Position numbers and translations under genes: made by a program
Shown here: positions 27,332-36,397 of the stretch, one piece after another
How the letters are laid out: each line of letters begins with the position of its first letter
How positions within the stretch are numbered: position 1 is the stretch's first letter
The notes under the pieces: model-generated
Database searches by the model: none
Told to the model about the DNA's origin: nothing
The model's input: the letters and a program-made list of their open reading frames with translations, nothing else
Assembly (NCBI GenBank): GCA_016219185.1
Contig: JACRBZ010000031.1
Location: forward strand, 124,001-188,000
From: Deltaproteobacteria bacterium
Lineage (GTDB): Bacteria > Desulfobacterota > Desulfobacteria > Desulfobacterales > Desulfatirhabdiaceae
DNA: 64,000 nucleotides
Direction: 5' to 3'

Positions 27332-27814
27332 TTATTGAGCAAGAACCAGCGGATGCCTGCAACTGAATCGGGTCGTTGAAAGGACAACCTGTCTGCCGAT
27401 CCGGTTTTCAAGGTTAATAATCACCGGGCCGACCAGGTTCATGGTCAGCGGCGGAACAGACTCGGGTTTGATGGTTACCAGAGCCAGAGCCAGGGTGTGC
27501 CCATCTTCAATACCATTAAAATATAACTGATCAGAAGGCGGGAGTTCCTTCAGATAGTCTTTTTCTCCCAGAAAGGGATTGATGATCACAAATGCCAGAT
27601 AGGGTAGATTAATGGATTGAAGCCAATAAAAAAAAGACCCCGGCTTATGTTGCTGAATAATGAATGCTTTTTGATCCGGAAATCCGAGCAGTCCTTCCGG
27701 GAAATGGATTACCCGATCCTCTTCGATTAAAATGTCCCCAAAACGGGTTGTCGATACGGTTAACATCCCTGCTCCAGTATTCGCGGTGGAACGTGATGAT
27801 TGTCTGTTACTCAT
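27332..27814 (-). CDS. fliW: FliW flagellar assembly factor, CsrA antagonist
   Basis: 160 residues. After a 17-residue extra N-terminus, it has the FliW core: [52 protein letters not shown], and [20 protein letters not shown] near the C-terminus. FliW binds either flagellin or CsrA; when flagellin is scarce FliW is free to relieve CsrA repression of flagellin mRNA. It overlaps csrA by 8 bp (ATGAGTAA), so the two are made together. The sigma-54 promoter before csrA should drive both. Confidence 0.95.
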   Translation of the reverse strand: MSNRQSSRSTANTGAGMLTVSTTRFGDILIEEDRVIHFPEGLLGFPDQKAFIIQQHKPGSFFYWLQSINLPYLAFVIINPFLGEKDYLKELPPSDQLYFNGIEDGHTLALALVTIKPESVPPLTMNLVGPVIINLENRIGRQVVLSTTRFSCRHPLVLAQ

Positions 27815-28043
27815 CTAACACCTCAGTCTTTTCATTTGTCAACAGCGATATATCCTGCGGCACTACTGCTGCCCGAAGGTTCTCTTCAATAATGCTTTTG
27901 TATACCTCGGTCCGGTATATGGGAGTGTTCCGGGGAGCTTCTATTCCCAGCTTGATATGGTTTCCCTTGATTCCCAGAACGCTGATGGTAATATCATTGC
28001 CAATGGTAATTTTTTCTTCTATCTTACGTGTAATAACAAGCAT
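27807..28043 (-). CDS. csrA: CsrA translational regulator
   Basis: 78 residues: [18 protein letters not shown], then [20 protein letters not shown] and the conserved IYRTEVY helix entry. CsrA is a small homodimer that binds GGA motifs in mRNA leaders and, in flagellated bacteria with FliW, represses flagellin translation. The ATG at 28043 follows GGAGGG; an upstream in-frame ATG at 28121 would lie before the sigma-54 start and is rejected. The C-terminal tail ([12 protein letters not shown]) is a little longer than in the 61-residue enteric protein, as in other FliW-linked CsrA. Confidence 0.95.
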   Translation of the reverse strand: MLVITRKIEEKITIGNDITISVLGIKGNHIKLGIEAPRNTPIYRTEVYKSIIEENLRAAVVPQDISLLTNEKTEVLDE

Positions 28044-28090
28044 GGGATCCCTCCGTGGCGCCCGCTGAAGATTTGTGTGTATATTTAAAA

Positions 28091-28104
28091 GCAAAATACA
28101 TGCC
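28091..28104 (-). promoter_or_regulatory. Sigma-54 promoter of csrA-fliW
   Basis: Reads TGGCATG-TATT-TTGC-T on the minus strand, with exact GG-N10-GC spacing. Transcription would start near 28079, about 36 bases before the csrA ATG. This puts the flagellin-homeostasis pair under RpoN, the usual middle-class flagellar sigma factor. Confidence 0.85.
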
Positions 28105-28158
28105 ACAAATATTCTTATCAAGATAAAAAGCAGGCATTCAGCTTTTTTTCATAACCAT

Positions 28159-29670
28159 TTATCTAAGGCTTTTGATACGGTCCTCCCGACTTAATACCTC
28201 GATGACGCGGATTCCGTATTTTCCGCCCTCAACCACGACCTCACCCTTTGCAATGAGTTTATTGTTGACCAGAATATCCACGGGTTCATCCGCCAGAGTG
28301 CTGAGGCCGACAACAGACTGTTCCCGGATTTTCAACAGTTCGTTGATTTTCATTCGGGTTCTGCCGAGCTCGATGGAAACTTCAAGCGGAATGTCGAGCA
28401 GAAAGCTCAGGTTGACATCCACTGGCGACGAGGCCTTGGGTTCATCCACCCAATTCTTTTGCTGAAAGACAGCCATCTTTTCCTCTGGCTGTTCGGACTG
28501 CCGAGAAACGGGCGTCTCAATTTCACCCGGCAAGGAGTCGGGTTTATCGGGCTTAGCGGAGAGATCGGGCCATTCCGCGGGAGTTGGCGGGTTCTCATCG
28601 ACAACCTGATAGTTGATTTCCTTGCCATCATCCAGGGGGATATTCAATCCTTCAGCGAGCTTGAGTCCGAATTCCACAAAAAAGACGTGATCCTGATAGC
28701 TGAAGGCGAAACGTTCGTACCGTTCCATGTTCATGGACTCGATTCTGAAATCGCTGCCCCTTGTGATGGAAGGCGTGGAGAGTTCACAACGCAATCCGAC
28801 ATCGGAAAAAATGGATTTCAAATTGCCGCCGACGATATTGCTGAGCTCTCCGATCACGTCATTCACATCGGTTTCAACATCGACATCGTTGATATCCATA
28901 TCCAGCATTACAGCCGTCATCTGCCGTGAAAACTGAGATGTTACATGGATGTTGATCAGCCCCATCGCGTCCCCGGCAAAACTTACGGCCCCGACCGTTC
29001 GCATCCCCTCCAATGCGGACTGCAAGATCTCACGGCTAATCTGGACATCCATGGAGAGCATGGTGTTAAAGACATTGATTACCGAATCCGGAACTTTGGT
29101 GGCAAGATCCAGGTTTCGGATTTTGGAAGCGTCCACACGCGCCGCGGCCGGGAGTTCGGAGCCCTGGCCCGGTTCTTCGGCCTTGTACCCCCCTTGCAGC
29201 TTAACCCCGACCTCGATCCGGATCGTATGCTGCTGGTAGCTGAAACTCAGGCTCTCATATCTTTCGGTATTCAGGGATTTAATGGTGAAATCATCCCCAA
29301 GGGTAATGGATGGCGTCGAAAGCGCGCAGTAAAATCCGGAATCGTTAAAAAAGGATTTGAGATTTCCGCCGATGATATTGCTGAGCTCACTGATCACATC
29401 CTTGATTTCATCATCGCCCTCAATCTCATCGGGAGTCATTCCCAGCATGGCGGATGTCATGATCACGGCAAAATCTTTATTCACATGGATATGAATGATT
29501 CCGGACACCTGGCCCGCAAAATTTACCGAACCCACGATGCGCATTTCTTTCAAATCCGTTACATCAACATCCGGAACAGATTCCAGTTGAAAGGAAAGCA
29601 TCGTGTCAAACACATCCAGAACGGACTTGGTGACGCTTGATTTAATGTCTATCGTAAATATTGTTTCCAT
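28159..29670 (-). CDS. FliN-type motor switch protein with two CheX phosphatase domains
   Basis: 503 residues in three parts. CheX domain 1 (about 1-158) carries E95-x-x-N98 in VISELSNIIGGNLK. CheX domain 2 (about 190-350) carries E275-x-x-N278 in VIGELSNIVGGNLKS. A linker rich in Pro and acidic residues follows, then a FliN/SpoA domain (about 415-503: LLDIPLEVSIELGRTRMKI, VDILVNNKLIAKGEVVV). The E-x-x-N pair is the catalytic motif of CheX/CheC phosphatases that dephosphorylate CheY-P. The protein is analogous to Bacillus FliY (CheC-type part plus FliN) and should sit in the flagellar C-ring. It lies 21 bp after the DnaJ-RDD gene. Confidence 0.85.
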   Translation of the reverse strand: METIFTIDIKSSVTKSVLDVFDTMLSFQLESVPDVDVTDLKEMRIVGSVNFAGQVSGIIHIHVNKDFAVIMTSAMLGMTPDEIEGDDEIKDVISELSNIIGGNLKSFFNDSGFYCALSTPSITLGDDFTIKSLNTERYESLSFSYQQHTIRIEVGVKLQGGYKAEEPGQGSELPAAARVDASKIRNLDLATKVPDSVINVFNTMLSMDVQISREILQSALEGMRTVGAVSFAGDAMGLINIHVTSQFSRQMTAVMLDMDINDVDVETDVNDVIGELSNIVGGNLKSIFSDVGLRCELSTPSITRGSDFRIESMNMERYERFAFSYQDHVFFVEFGLKLAEGLNIPLDDGKEINYQVVDENPPTPAEWPDLSAKPDKPDSLPGEIETPVSRQSEQPEEKMAVFQQKNWVDEPKASSPVDVNLSFLLDIPLEVSIELGRTRMKINELLKIREQSVVGLSTLADEPVDILVNNKLIAKGEVVVEGGKYGIRVIEVLSREDRIKSLR

Positions 29671-29691
29671 AAGCCGGTTAATTCCAGTAAG

Positions 29692-31560
29692 TTATTCGAT
29701 AAAACAGGCGTCAAAAACAGGCATGTACCGAACATCCTGCCCTTTTGTCACATACGGAAAGATGTCGATCAGTTTTCCGACAACCGAAACATGCTGACCC
29801 ACCCGGAATTGCCGGGCCTCGACCTTTTCCCCGATTCGAAATTTAAAATAAAAGGTCTTGTCCGGATTCTTTACGACAACCCGGTAATAAATTCCTTTAT
29901 CCTGATCCATTCCATCGATGTCACCGCCAACCATATAGTAGGGCTGCTGCAAATCCGGGGTCAGGGGCAAAAGCGGCGGATTGTAAATCATCGGCATGCC
30001 GTCATCGGGCTGATAGTACCATCTGGCATCGTTCAGCGTTGCAATCGGTAACGCGCCGGATTGGATAAGCTTTCTTCGCAATTCCAGTTGCTGTTGGTTG
30101 CGGGTCTGCCTTGAGGCTTCTTCCTGATGCCTGCGTTTTTTTTCCGTCATCATGCGCTGAATCATCGCGGGCCGCTGGCGATAAAGGTCTTCAGAAAGGC
30201 GCTTATAATCATTGATAAATGCCAGAAGCTTGGGTTCTTCAGCCTGGTACTGTTTCCGGGATATCTCCTGAATCAGGTCCGCAACACGATTTCGCGCTTT
30301 GTTGACTTCTGTCGGGTTGTAATGACCCAGGACCCTGCCCTCGAATTCCAGTCCATTCCCGTCATCAATAGCCCGAAAAATCAGTTTCAGGCGCTGAACC
30401 GTGCCGGACAATCCGATGAAGCGAAGGCCTTCCGGCAGTGAATCCAGATCATCGCATCGGCCGCCGCAAAGTCCATAATCCGAAAGAAGCGTTTGACGCA
30501 TCAGGGCTTCATCATGTTCGGGGCGACAAATTTCAGTACTTGCGCAAGCAAGAAACTGCCGGCGAACAAATTCAAAATAAGCATTGTTGAGCTTTGTCAA
30601 ATTATCCGGTTTCCCCGGATCCGAGGCTGGCTGGGGAAAAGGCAAAACCGGACTGTCGGCATGGGGCAAAGGGGTATCCGGCGTCACCGTCTCATCGCTC
30701 ATTTGTGATTGCGGCGGCGATGCCCGCATCGGGTGCTTTGAATCATCCGGAACCTTTTGCTGCTGCTCTCCCCACAGGAGGATCAGCAGAAAGCAGCCCA
30801 GAACAACAATTGCCAGCGAAACACAAGTCTTCAGGTTTCGCCGGGGGCCGAGGTTCACGACAAAATGGCCTTTTCGATCCCATGGCGTGGGGCGTTTTTT
30901 CATCAACCGCACGCCGTTTACAGCCATCATCAACGGCATCAATGGCACGCAGCCGGCACCAAGCCCATACCACCAGACACCGATGCTTCTTTTGAACGCT
31001 TCCAGCAAAACCGGCTTGTTACCCTCATGGGTAACCACGCGAATACCGAGCAGCCATTTGCCCGGAGTGGTCCCGATGCTGCTGAGAAGATTGGCTTCAA
31101 CAAAAGCCCACAGTAGCGTGCCGGCAAAAATATATACCGGCCACCCGGCAACGGGATGCTGAAACAGTCGGAATGCCTCAACGTATCCAAGCATTAAAGC
31201 AAATATTATGCCATCTACGCTTCTTGCCAGAAAGCGAACCAGCCAGCCCGGCATGGAAGGTAATGACCGCGAAGGCTTCCGGGCGGATCTGGGATTCGGC
31301 CGGCCCTGGGGGTGTTTTTCGGTGACGCCGATTTCGTCCGTCAGACCGGCTGCCGCATCTGAAGAAATATGTTGCAGAGCGATCTCATAAGCCTCGTTGA
31401 TTTCCTGAAGCTGCCGTTCCGCCTTTTCCTTTAATCGGGGATTATGTAAGAACCGGTCCGGGTGCCACACATTCACCAGGTCTCTGTATGCCAGCTTCAA
31501 CTCCTCAACCGAAGCATCTGGTTTAAGCCGGAGAATCTCATAGGACTTAGTGACATTCAT
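29692..31560 (-). CDS. J-domain and RDD-domain membrane protein
   Basis: 622 residues. A J-domain (about 1-65) contains the HPD triad at residues 33-35. An RDD domain (about 110-230) has hydrophobic helices such as FLARSVDGIIFALMLGYVEA and PGKWLLGIRVV. A further membrane helix (VSLAIVVLGCFLLILLW) lies near residue 260. The C-terminal half is soluble, with a charged helical part (about 440-500) and a final domain (515-620) not recognised. It probably recruits DnaK to a membrane site. It is transcribed with the CheX-CheX-FliN gene, but no specific flagellar role is shown by the sequence. Confidence 0.75.
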   Translation of the reverse strand: MNVTKSYEILRLKPDASVEELKLAYRDLVNVWHPDRFLHNPRLKEKAERQLQEINEAYEIALQHISSDAAAGLTDEIGVTEKHPQGRPNPRSARKPSRSLPSMPGWLVRFLARSVDGIIFALMLGYVEAFRLFQHPVAGWPVYIFAGTLLWAFVEANLLSSIGTTPGKWLLGIRVVTHEGNKPVLLEAFKRSIGVWWYGLGAGCVPLMPLMMAVNGVRLMKKRPTPWDRKGHFVVNLGPRRNLKTCVSLAIVVLGCFLLILLWGEQQQKVPDDSKHPMRASPPQSQMSDETVTPDTPLPHADSPVLPFPQPASDPGKPDNLTKLNNAYFEFVRRQFLACASTEICRPEHDEALMRQTLLSDYGLCGGRCDDLDSLPEGLRFIGLSGTVQRLKLIFRAIDDGNGLEFEGRVLGHYNPTEVNKARNRVADLIQEISRKQYQAEEPKLLAFINDYKRLSEDLYRQRPAMIQRMMTEKKRRHQEEASRQTRNQQQLELRRKLIQSGALPIATLNDARWYYQPDDGMPMIYNPPLLPLTPDLQQPYYMVGGDIDGMDQDKGIYYRVVVKNPDKTFYFKFRIGEKVEARQFRVGQHVSVVGKLIDIFPYVTKGQDVRYMPVFDACFIE

Positions 31561-31658
31561 AAAGTGAAGTATCGAAATCCGTATTGTATGAAAGCAGTCG
31601 GGAGTCAGAATCTCCCCTGGGTCGCAATCCGATCAACAAGGCGACTTGTCATCCCGAT

Positions 31659-34025
31659 TCAGAAACGGCTGTGCTCGGTTCGGGCGATGATCTCCTCCTG
31701 AAGCGCCTGGCCCAGATCACAGAAATAATCGCTGTAACCGGCAACGCGAACAATCAGATCCCGGTACTTTTCCGGATGCTGCTGGGCCGCACGAAGTGTG
31801 GCCGCATCCGCAACATTGAATTGAATGTGATGCCCGTCCAGCTTGAAATAAGTGCGTATCAGTTGAACCAGCCTGTCCAGATCCGTATCGGTCTTAAGAA
31901 GCTGCGGCGTAAATTTCTGGTTGAGAAGCGTTCCGCCGGTTCGGACATGATCCATCTTGGCCGCGGATTTGAGAACGGCGGTCGGACCCTTTCGATCCGC
32001 GCCCTGTACCGGCGAAATCCCTTCGGAAAGCGGCTCCCGGGCACGCCTGCCGTCGGGTGTTGCTCCGATCACGGATCCAAAATAGACATGGCAGGTTGTG
32101 GGCAGCAGATTGATGTGATAGGTGCCGTTTTTGGTGTTTTTGCGACCGTCGACAGCCGCAAAATAAGCCTCGAAAAGAGATTTCATGAGATCATCGGCAT
32201 AATCGTCGTCATTTCCGTACCGGGGGGTTCTATTCATCAACAGCAGCCGGGTTCTTTCATGGCCTGAAAAATCATCTGCCAGGGCAGTCAGAAGCGCTGT
32301 CATGGAAAGGTTTTTGTGATCGAAAACATGATATCGGATGGCCGACATCATATCGGTAAGAGAGCCCAGACCCACGCCCTGAATATAGGTGGTGTTATAG
32401 CGGGCGCCGCCGTCATGGTAATCCGTTCCGGTTGCGATGCAGTCATCGATCAGCAAAGAGAGAAACGGTGCCGGCATAAATTTGGCATAGAGGCGCTCGA
32501 TAACATTGTTGCCCCTGACCTTGATATCAATAAAATGATTCATCTGCTGAACAAAGGCACTAAAGAGGTCATCGAATCCGGCAAACCGTTCGGGATTGCC
32601 GGTTTCAATCCCGATTTTCTTTCCGGTCCGGGGGTCTTTTCCGTTATGCAGGGTGATCTCAAGTACTTTTGGCATATTAAAATACCCGGTAAGGGTATAA
32701 CTTTCCTTTCCAAAAGCCCCGACCTCCACACATCCGCTGGATCCGCCCCGGCGGGCATCATCCAGTGTTTTTCCCTGGCGGACCAGTTCCTGAACAATCA
32801 GATCCGCATTGAACACGGATGGCTGGCCAAAGCCGGTTCGAATGATTCTGGCCGCCCGTTTAATGAACCTGTCCGGATTTTTCTTGCTGACCTGAATGGA
32901 TGAACTGGGCTGAAGCAGGCGCATTTCTTCAATGACGTCCAGCAGCAGATAAGATACGTCATTAACCCCGTCGGATCCATCCGGCTTCATCCCGCCGACA
33001 TTTATCTGCGCGAAATCCGTGTATGTACCGCTTTCGGCCGCCGTAACGCCCACCTTGGGAGGTGCCGGCTGGTTGTTGAATTTGATCCAGAAACACTGGA
33101 GCAGTTCCTCGGCGGTTTCACGGGTCAAGGCTTTGCTTTCGATGCCTTTTTGGTAAAATGGAACCAGATGCTGGTCCAGGCGCCCCGGATCAAAGGCATC
33201 CCAGGTGTTGAGTTCGATGGTTACGCCCAAATGAACGAACCAGTAATACTGCAACGCCTCATAAAAATCCCTGGGCGGATTGGCGGGGACATGAAAGCAA
33301 ATATCGGCAATCCGTTCCAGCTCGGCCTTTCGCTCCGGCCGGGTTTCCAGTTCCGCCAGTGCCCGGGCTTTTTCCGCATGCCTATGGCTGAACCGGATCA
33401 AGGCATCCGCACAGATCCCCATGGCCTTCAGCTCTTGCTGGCAGTCATAGGCTCTGGGGTCATTGAGATAATCGAGTCTGTTTAAAGCGGATTGAATTTC
33501 CTGCTCGAATTCCAGAAACCCTTTTTTATAAATTTTATCATCCAGAACCGTGTGGCCGGGAGCTCTCTGCTCCATGAATTCGGTAAACACACCAGCCTCA
33601 TATGCCGCTTTCCAATCATCGGTCATTTCTCTAAAAATCATATCCCGCAGGGATTTACCCTCCCAGAACGGAATGATGCTGTCCTTGTAAACGGCCTTTG
33701 CTTCCGGACTGACCGAAAAGGGGATTTTTTCTCTGGAATCCAGAATTTCCAGATCGCTCAAGCTGTGGCAGCAAAGTTCCGGATAGGTGGGCGTGGCCTT
33801 GGGAAACGGGCCTTTTTCTCCGACGATCAGCTCGCCGTCATTGATACAGACGGTTTTATGCTCCATGAGATATTGAAACGCAAGCGCCCGCTGGACAGGC
33901 GCGGATACGGGCGCGGAGTTCATGCGGCAATATTCGGTCATCAGCTCTGCCCGTTCCGATGAAAGAACGGGTTTTATGTTCAGGCTCTGTTCCCGGAGCC
34001 GCAGTACTCTTTCGGAAATCATCAT
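31659..34025 (-). CDS. hypD: HypD-type glycyl radical enzyme, probable trans-4-hydroxy-L-proline dehydratase
   Basis: 788 residues, same length class as characterised HypD (about 789). The thiyl cysteine is Cys432 in SSGCVEVGAFGKESYTLTG with Glu434. The glycyl radical is Gly763 in RVAGYSDYF. As I recall them, HypD active-site residues are His160, Asp278, Ser334, Phe340, Cys434, Glu436, Thr645 and Gly765. Here His158, Asp276, Ser332, Phe338, Cys432, Glu434, Thr643 and Gly763 sit at a constant offset of two. HypD removes water from trans-4-hydroxyproline to give pyrroline-5-carboxylate, in the cytoplasm and without oxygen. The activase gene is 6 bp upstream. Another GRE dehydratase of the same clade cannot be excluded. 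Confidence 0.78.
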   Translation of the reverse strand: MMISERVLRLREQSLNIKPVLSSERAELMTEYCRMNSAPVSAPVQRALAFQYLMEHKTVCINDGELIVGEKGPFPKATPTYPELCCHSLSDLEILDSREKIPFSVSPEAKAVYKDSIIPFWEGKSLRDMIFREMTDDWKAAYEAGVFTEFMEQRAPGHTVLDDKIYKKGFLEFEQEIQSALNRLDYLNDPRAYDCQQELKAMGICADALIRFSHRHAEKARALAELETRPERKAELERIADICFHVPANPPRDFYEALQYYWFVHLGVTIELNTWDAFDPGRLDQHLVPFYQKGIESKALTRETAEELLQCFWIKFNNQPAPPKVGVTAAESGTYTDFAQINVGGMKPDGSDGVNDVSYLLLDVIEEMRLLQPSSSIQVSKKNPDRFIKRAARIIRTGFGQPSVFNADLIVQELVRQGKTLDDARRGGSSGCVEVGAFGKESYTLTGYFNMPKVLEITLHNGKDPRTGKKIGIETGNPERFAGFDDLFSAFVQQMNHFIDIKVRGNNVIERLYAKFMPAPFLSLLIDDCIATGTDYHDGGARYNTTYIQGVGLGSLTDMMSAIRYHVFDHKNLSMTALLTALADDFSGHERTRLLLMNRTPRYGNDDDYADDLMKSLFEAYFAAVDGRKNTKNGTYHINLLPTTCHVYFGSVIGATPDGRRAREPLSEGISPVQGADRKGPTAVLKSAAKMDHVRTGGTLLNQKFTPQLLKTDTDLDRLVQLIRTYFKLDGHHIQFNVADAATLRAAQQHPEKYRDLIVRVAGYSDYFCDLGQALQEEIIARTEHSRF

Positions 34026-34031
34026 AACAGA

Positions 34032-34937
34032 TCAACCTTCCGCATTTACAGTCAGGCCAAACCCGCGCAGCATATCCGAAATGCGGGCCATGGAATCCTC
34101 TGACGGGGGACGTGTATCATGGAGGCGGTAACTTTTTCCCAGGCGTTCATATTTTGAGGCAGCCATATGATGATATGGCAGCAAATCGATTGGAGGCATG
34201 AACGGCAATCCGGCAACAAAAACGCCAATGGCCGAAATATTGTCTTTTCCATCCGTTATTCCGGGAATGACCGGAACCCGGATGCGAATCCGGTGACCCT
34301 CGGAGCAAAGCGCTATCAGATTTTTCAGAATCATCCGGTTGGATACGCCGGTAACCCTCCGATGCTTTTCATCATCCATCAATTTCAGGTCAAAAAGAAA
34401 CACATCCACGTAACGCCGGATGCGGTCCAGCATGTTCCATGTCGAAAAACCGCTGGTATCCAGCGCTGTATGAATCTGACGGTTTCGGCAGGTTTTCAGC
34501 AAGGCAAAAAGAAAATCCGGCTGAGCCAGCGGCTCTCCACCGGAAAAGGTTACACCGCCAACAGACTCATCATGGAAAGCCGTGTCCTTCTCGATCTCGG
34601 CCAGCACCTGCTCCACGGTCCATTCCCGTCCGGCCATTTCGCAGGCTTCCGTCAGACAGACATCTGCACAGCTTCCGCACAGCAAACATTTTTCCGGGTC
34701 CGTGTAAAGCCCGATTTCTCCTTCATGGATGGCATTTTCCGGACACACGGCCAAGCATTCCTTGCAGATGACACACCGGCTGATGGAATAGAATTTTTCC
34801 CTGGAAATCTGCTGGCTCTCGGGATTGTGGCACCACCAGCAGGACAGGGGGCAGCCTTTCAGAAAAACAGTTGTCCGGATTCCCGGACCATCGTGGGTGG
34901 AAAATTTTTTTATATCAAAGATGATTCCGCTTGCCAT
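34032..34937 (-). CDS. hypE: Glycyl radical enzyme activase (radical SAM), probable HypE
   Basis: 301 residues. It begins with the activase pattern STHDGPGIRTTVFLKGCP, then the radical SAM cluster CPLSCWWC (CxxxCxxC). A ferredoxin-like insert follows with CVICKECLAVCP and CLLCGSCADVC, providing two more 4Fe-4S clusters. GGVTFSGGEPLAQPDF binds SAM. It would abstract hydrogen from Gly763 of the adjacent dehydratase. The gap of 6 bp shows an operon. No ribosome site is visible before the ATG. The candidate promoter would start the transcript only a few bases upstream, so translation may be nearly leaderless. Confidence 0.9.
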   Translation of the reverse strand: MASGIIFDIKKFSTHDGPGIRTTVFLKGCPLSCWWCHNPESQQISREKFYSISRCVICKECLAVCPENAIHEGEIGLYTDPEKCLLCGSCADVCLTEACEMAGREWTVEQVLAEIEKDTAFHDESVGGVTFSGGEPLAQPDFLFALLKTCRNRQIHTALDTSGFSTWNMLDRIRRYVDVFLFDLKLMDDEKHRRVTGVSNRMILKNLIALCSEGHRIRIRVPVIPGITDGKDNISAIGVFVAGLPFMPPIDLLPYHHMAASKYERLGKSYRLHDTRPPSEDSMARISDMLRGFGLTVNAEG

Positions 34938-34946
34938 ATTTTATAT

Positions 34947-34974
34947 GATATATGACAACATCATAAAAAGTCAA
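34947..34974 (-). promoter_or_regulatory. Candidate sigma-70 promoter of hypE-hypD
   Basis: On the minus strand TTGACT (34969-34974) and TATATC (34947-34952) are separated by 16 bases. The start site would be near 34940. The region also has an ATGAT...ATCAT inverted pair that could be an operator. Weak match; position alone supports it. Confidence 0.35.
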
Positions 34975-35080
34975 ATTCCCAAAAGGTGCCAGCCCGGCCT
35001 GCAAAGGCGATATTATTGGCAACTTTTCACAGGGGTTTCATAATTCCCCTCTTAGGAAGGGGGGCCAGGGAGGATATCCA

Positions 35081-36256
35081 GTGGAAACTGTTAAAACCGG
35101 ACTTGAATGCTTGATTGAAGCGCCGCCGGAATGGCTATTCGGCAAAAGAATCGGACTGCTCTGCAACCCCGCATCGGTTGACCGTCGGTTTCGCCACGCA
35201 AGAACACTCATCCATCAGACGTTTCCCGGGCAACTGACAGCCTTGTTTTCTCCGCAGCACGGATTTTATGCCGAAAAGCAGGACAATATGATCGAATCCG
35301 AAAACAGCAGGGATCCGCTGCTTCAGATTCCCCTGTACAGCCTGTACGGAAAAACCCGCATTCCCACCAAAAGCATGCTTGAGAACATCGATGTATTGAT
35401 TATTGATCTGCAGGATGCCGGCACACGCGTCTACACTTTTATCTACACGCTGTCCCATTGCATGGAAGCCGCCAGGGACCACGGAAAAACCGTTCTGATC
35501 CTGGATCGGCCCAACCCCGTAAACGGTCGGAGCGTTGAGGGCAACTGCCTGTCCATGGATTGCAGATCTTTTGTGGGACATTATCCGATTCCGATGCGTC
35601 ATGGACTGACCATCGGGGAAATGGCCAGTCTCTTTAATCGTAATTATGGAATCGGGTGCCATCTCGAAGTCATTCCGATGACAGGCTGGAAACGGGCGAT
35701 GAGTTACGCGGATACCGGTCTGCCGTGGGTCGCGCCATCCCCGAATCTGCCGACGCCGGCATCCGCCGGTGTGTATCCCGGCCAGGTCATCTGGGAAGGA
35801 ACCAACGTGTCTGAAGGCAGGGGAACCACCCAGCCCTTTGAATTGTTTGGTGCACCCTTTTTAGAACCGGAACGAATTTTATCGTGTCTCACGGATGACG
35901 ACCTGAAGGGAATCGTGTTAAGAGAAGCCGCATTTGAACCCACCTCCGGCAAATGGCAGGGAAAACTCTGCAAGGGGTTTCAGATTCATGTCACGGACCC
36001 GGACAGTTACCAGCCGTACATCACCTCGCTCAAATTGCTTCAGGCAGTCATCCGCCATCATGCGAACGATTTTTCATGGAAAAACCCCCCGTATGAATAT
36101 GAATATGAAAGGCTGCCGATTGATCTGATCATCGGGAACTCGGAAATCAGAAAGCGCTTGGAACAAATGGATTGTCTGGATGATATTGCCGATTCCTGGA
36201 AGCCCGGGCTGAACCGTTTTATTGAAGAGAGCCGGAATCACCATCTCTATTCCTGA
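35081..36256 (+). CDS. NamZ-like exo-beta-N-acetylmuramidase (DUF1343, GH171)
   Basis: 391 residues. Family motifs are KRIGLLCNPASVDR, LTALFSPQHGFYAEKQDNM, VLIIDLQDAGTRVYTFIYTL, TVLILDRPNPVNG, and WVAPSPNLPTPASAGVYPGQ with WEGTNVSEGRGTTQPFE. DUF1343/NamZ enzymes remove terminal MurNAc from peptidoglycan fragments. No signal peptide is seen, so it would act on recycled muropeptides in the cytoplasm. The start is GTG at 35081 with GGGAGG seven bases upstream. It is divergent from hypE. Confidence 0.88.
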   Translation: METVKTGLECLIEAPPEWLFGKRIGLLCNPASVDRRFRHARTLIHQTFPGQLTALFSPQHGFYAEKQDNMIESENSRDPLLQIPLYSLYGKTRIPTKSMLENIDVLIIDLQDAGTRVYTFIYTLSHCMEAARDHGKTVLILDRPNPVNGRSVEGNCLSMDCRSFVGHYPIPMRHGLTIGEMASLFNRNYGIGCHLEVIPMTGWKRAMSYADTGLPWVAPSPNLPTPASAGVYPGQVIWEGTNVSEGRGTTQPFELFGAPFLEPERILSCLTDDDLKGIVLREAAFEPTSGKWQGKLCKGFQIHVTDPDSYQPYITSLKLLQAVIRHHANDFSWKNPPYEYEYERLPIDLIIGNSEIRKRLEQMDCLDDIADSWKPGLNRFIEESRNHHLYS

Positions 36257-36313
36257 ATCCAATGAATCCGTCAGTCATCAGCTTGTCAACGCGAGCTGAA
36301 ATAAAAAATGCTA

Positions 36314-36342
36314 TTTACAAATCCAGCTTCTTCCGATATAAA
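36314..36342 (+). promoter_or_regulatory. Sigma-70-type promoter of the repeat-rich membrane protein
   Basis: TTTACA (36314-36319) and TATAAA (36337-36342) are separated by exactly 17 bases. Each box differs from consensus at one position. It lies 56 bp before the ATG at 36398. Confidence 0.6.
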
Positions 36343-36397
36343 AAATGGGGTTGTTACCATTCATGATATAATTATCCGTCATTTCAAAGGGGTTGTT

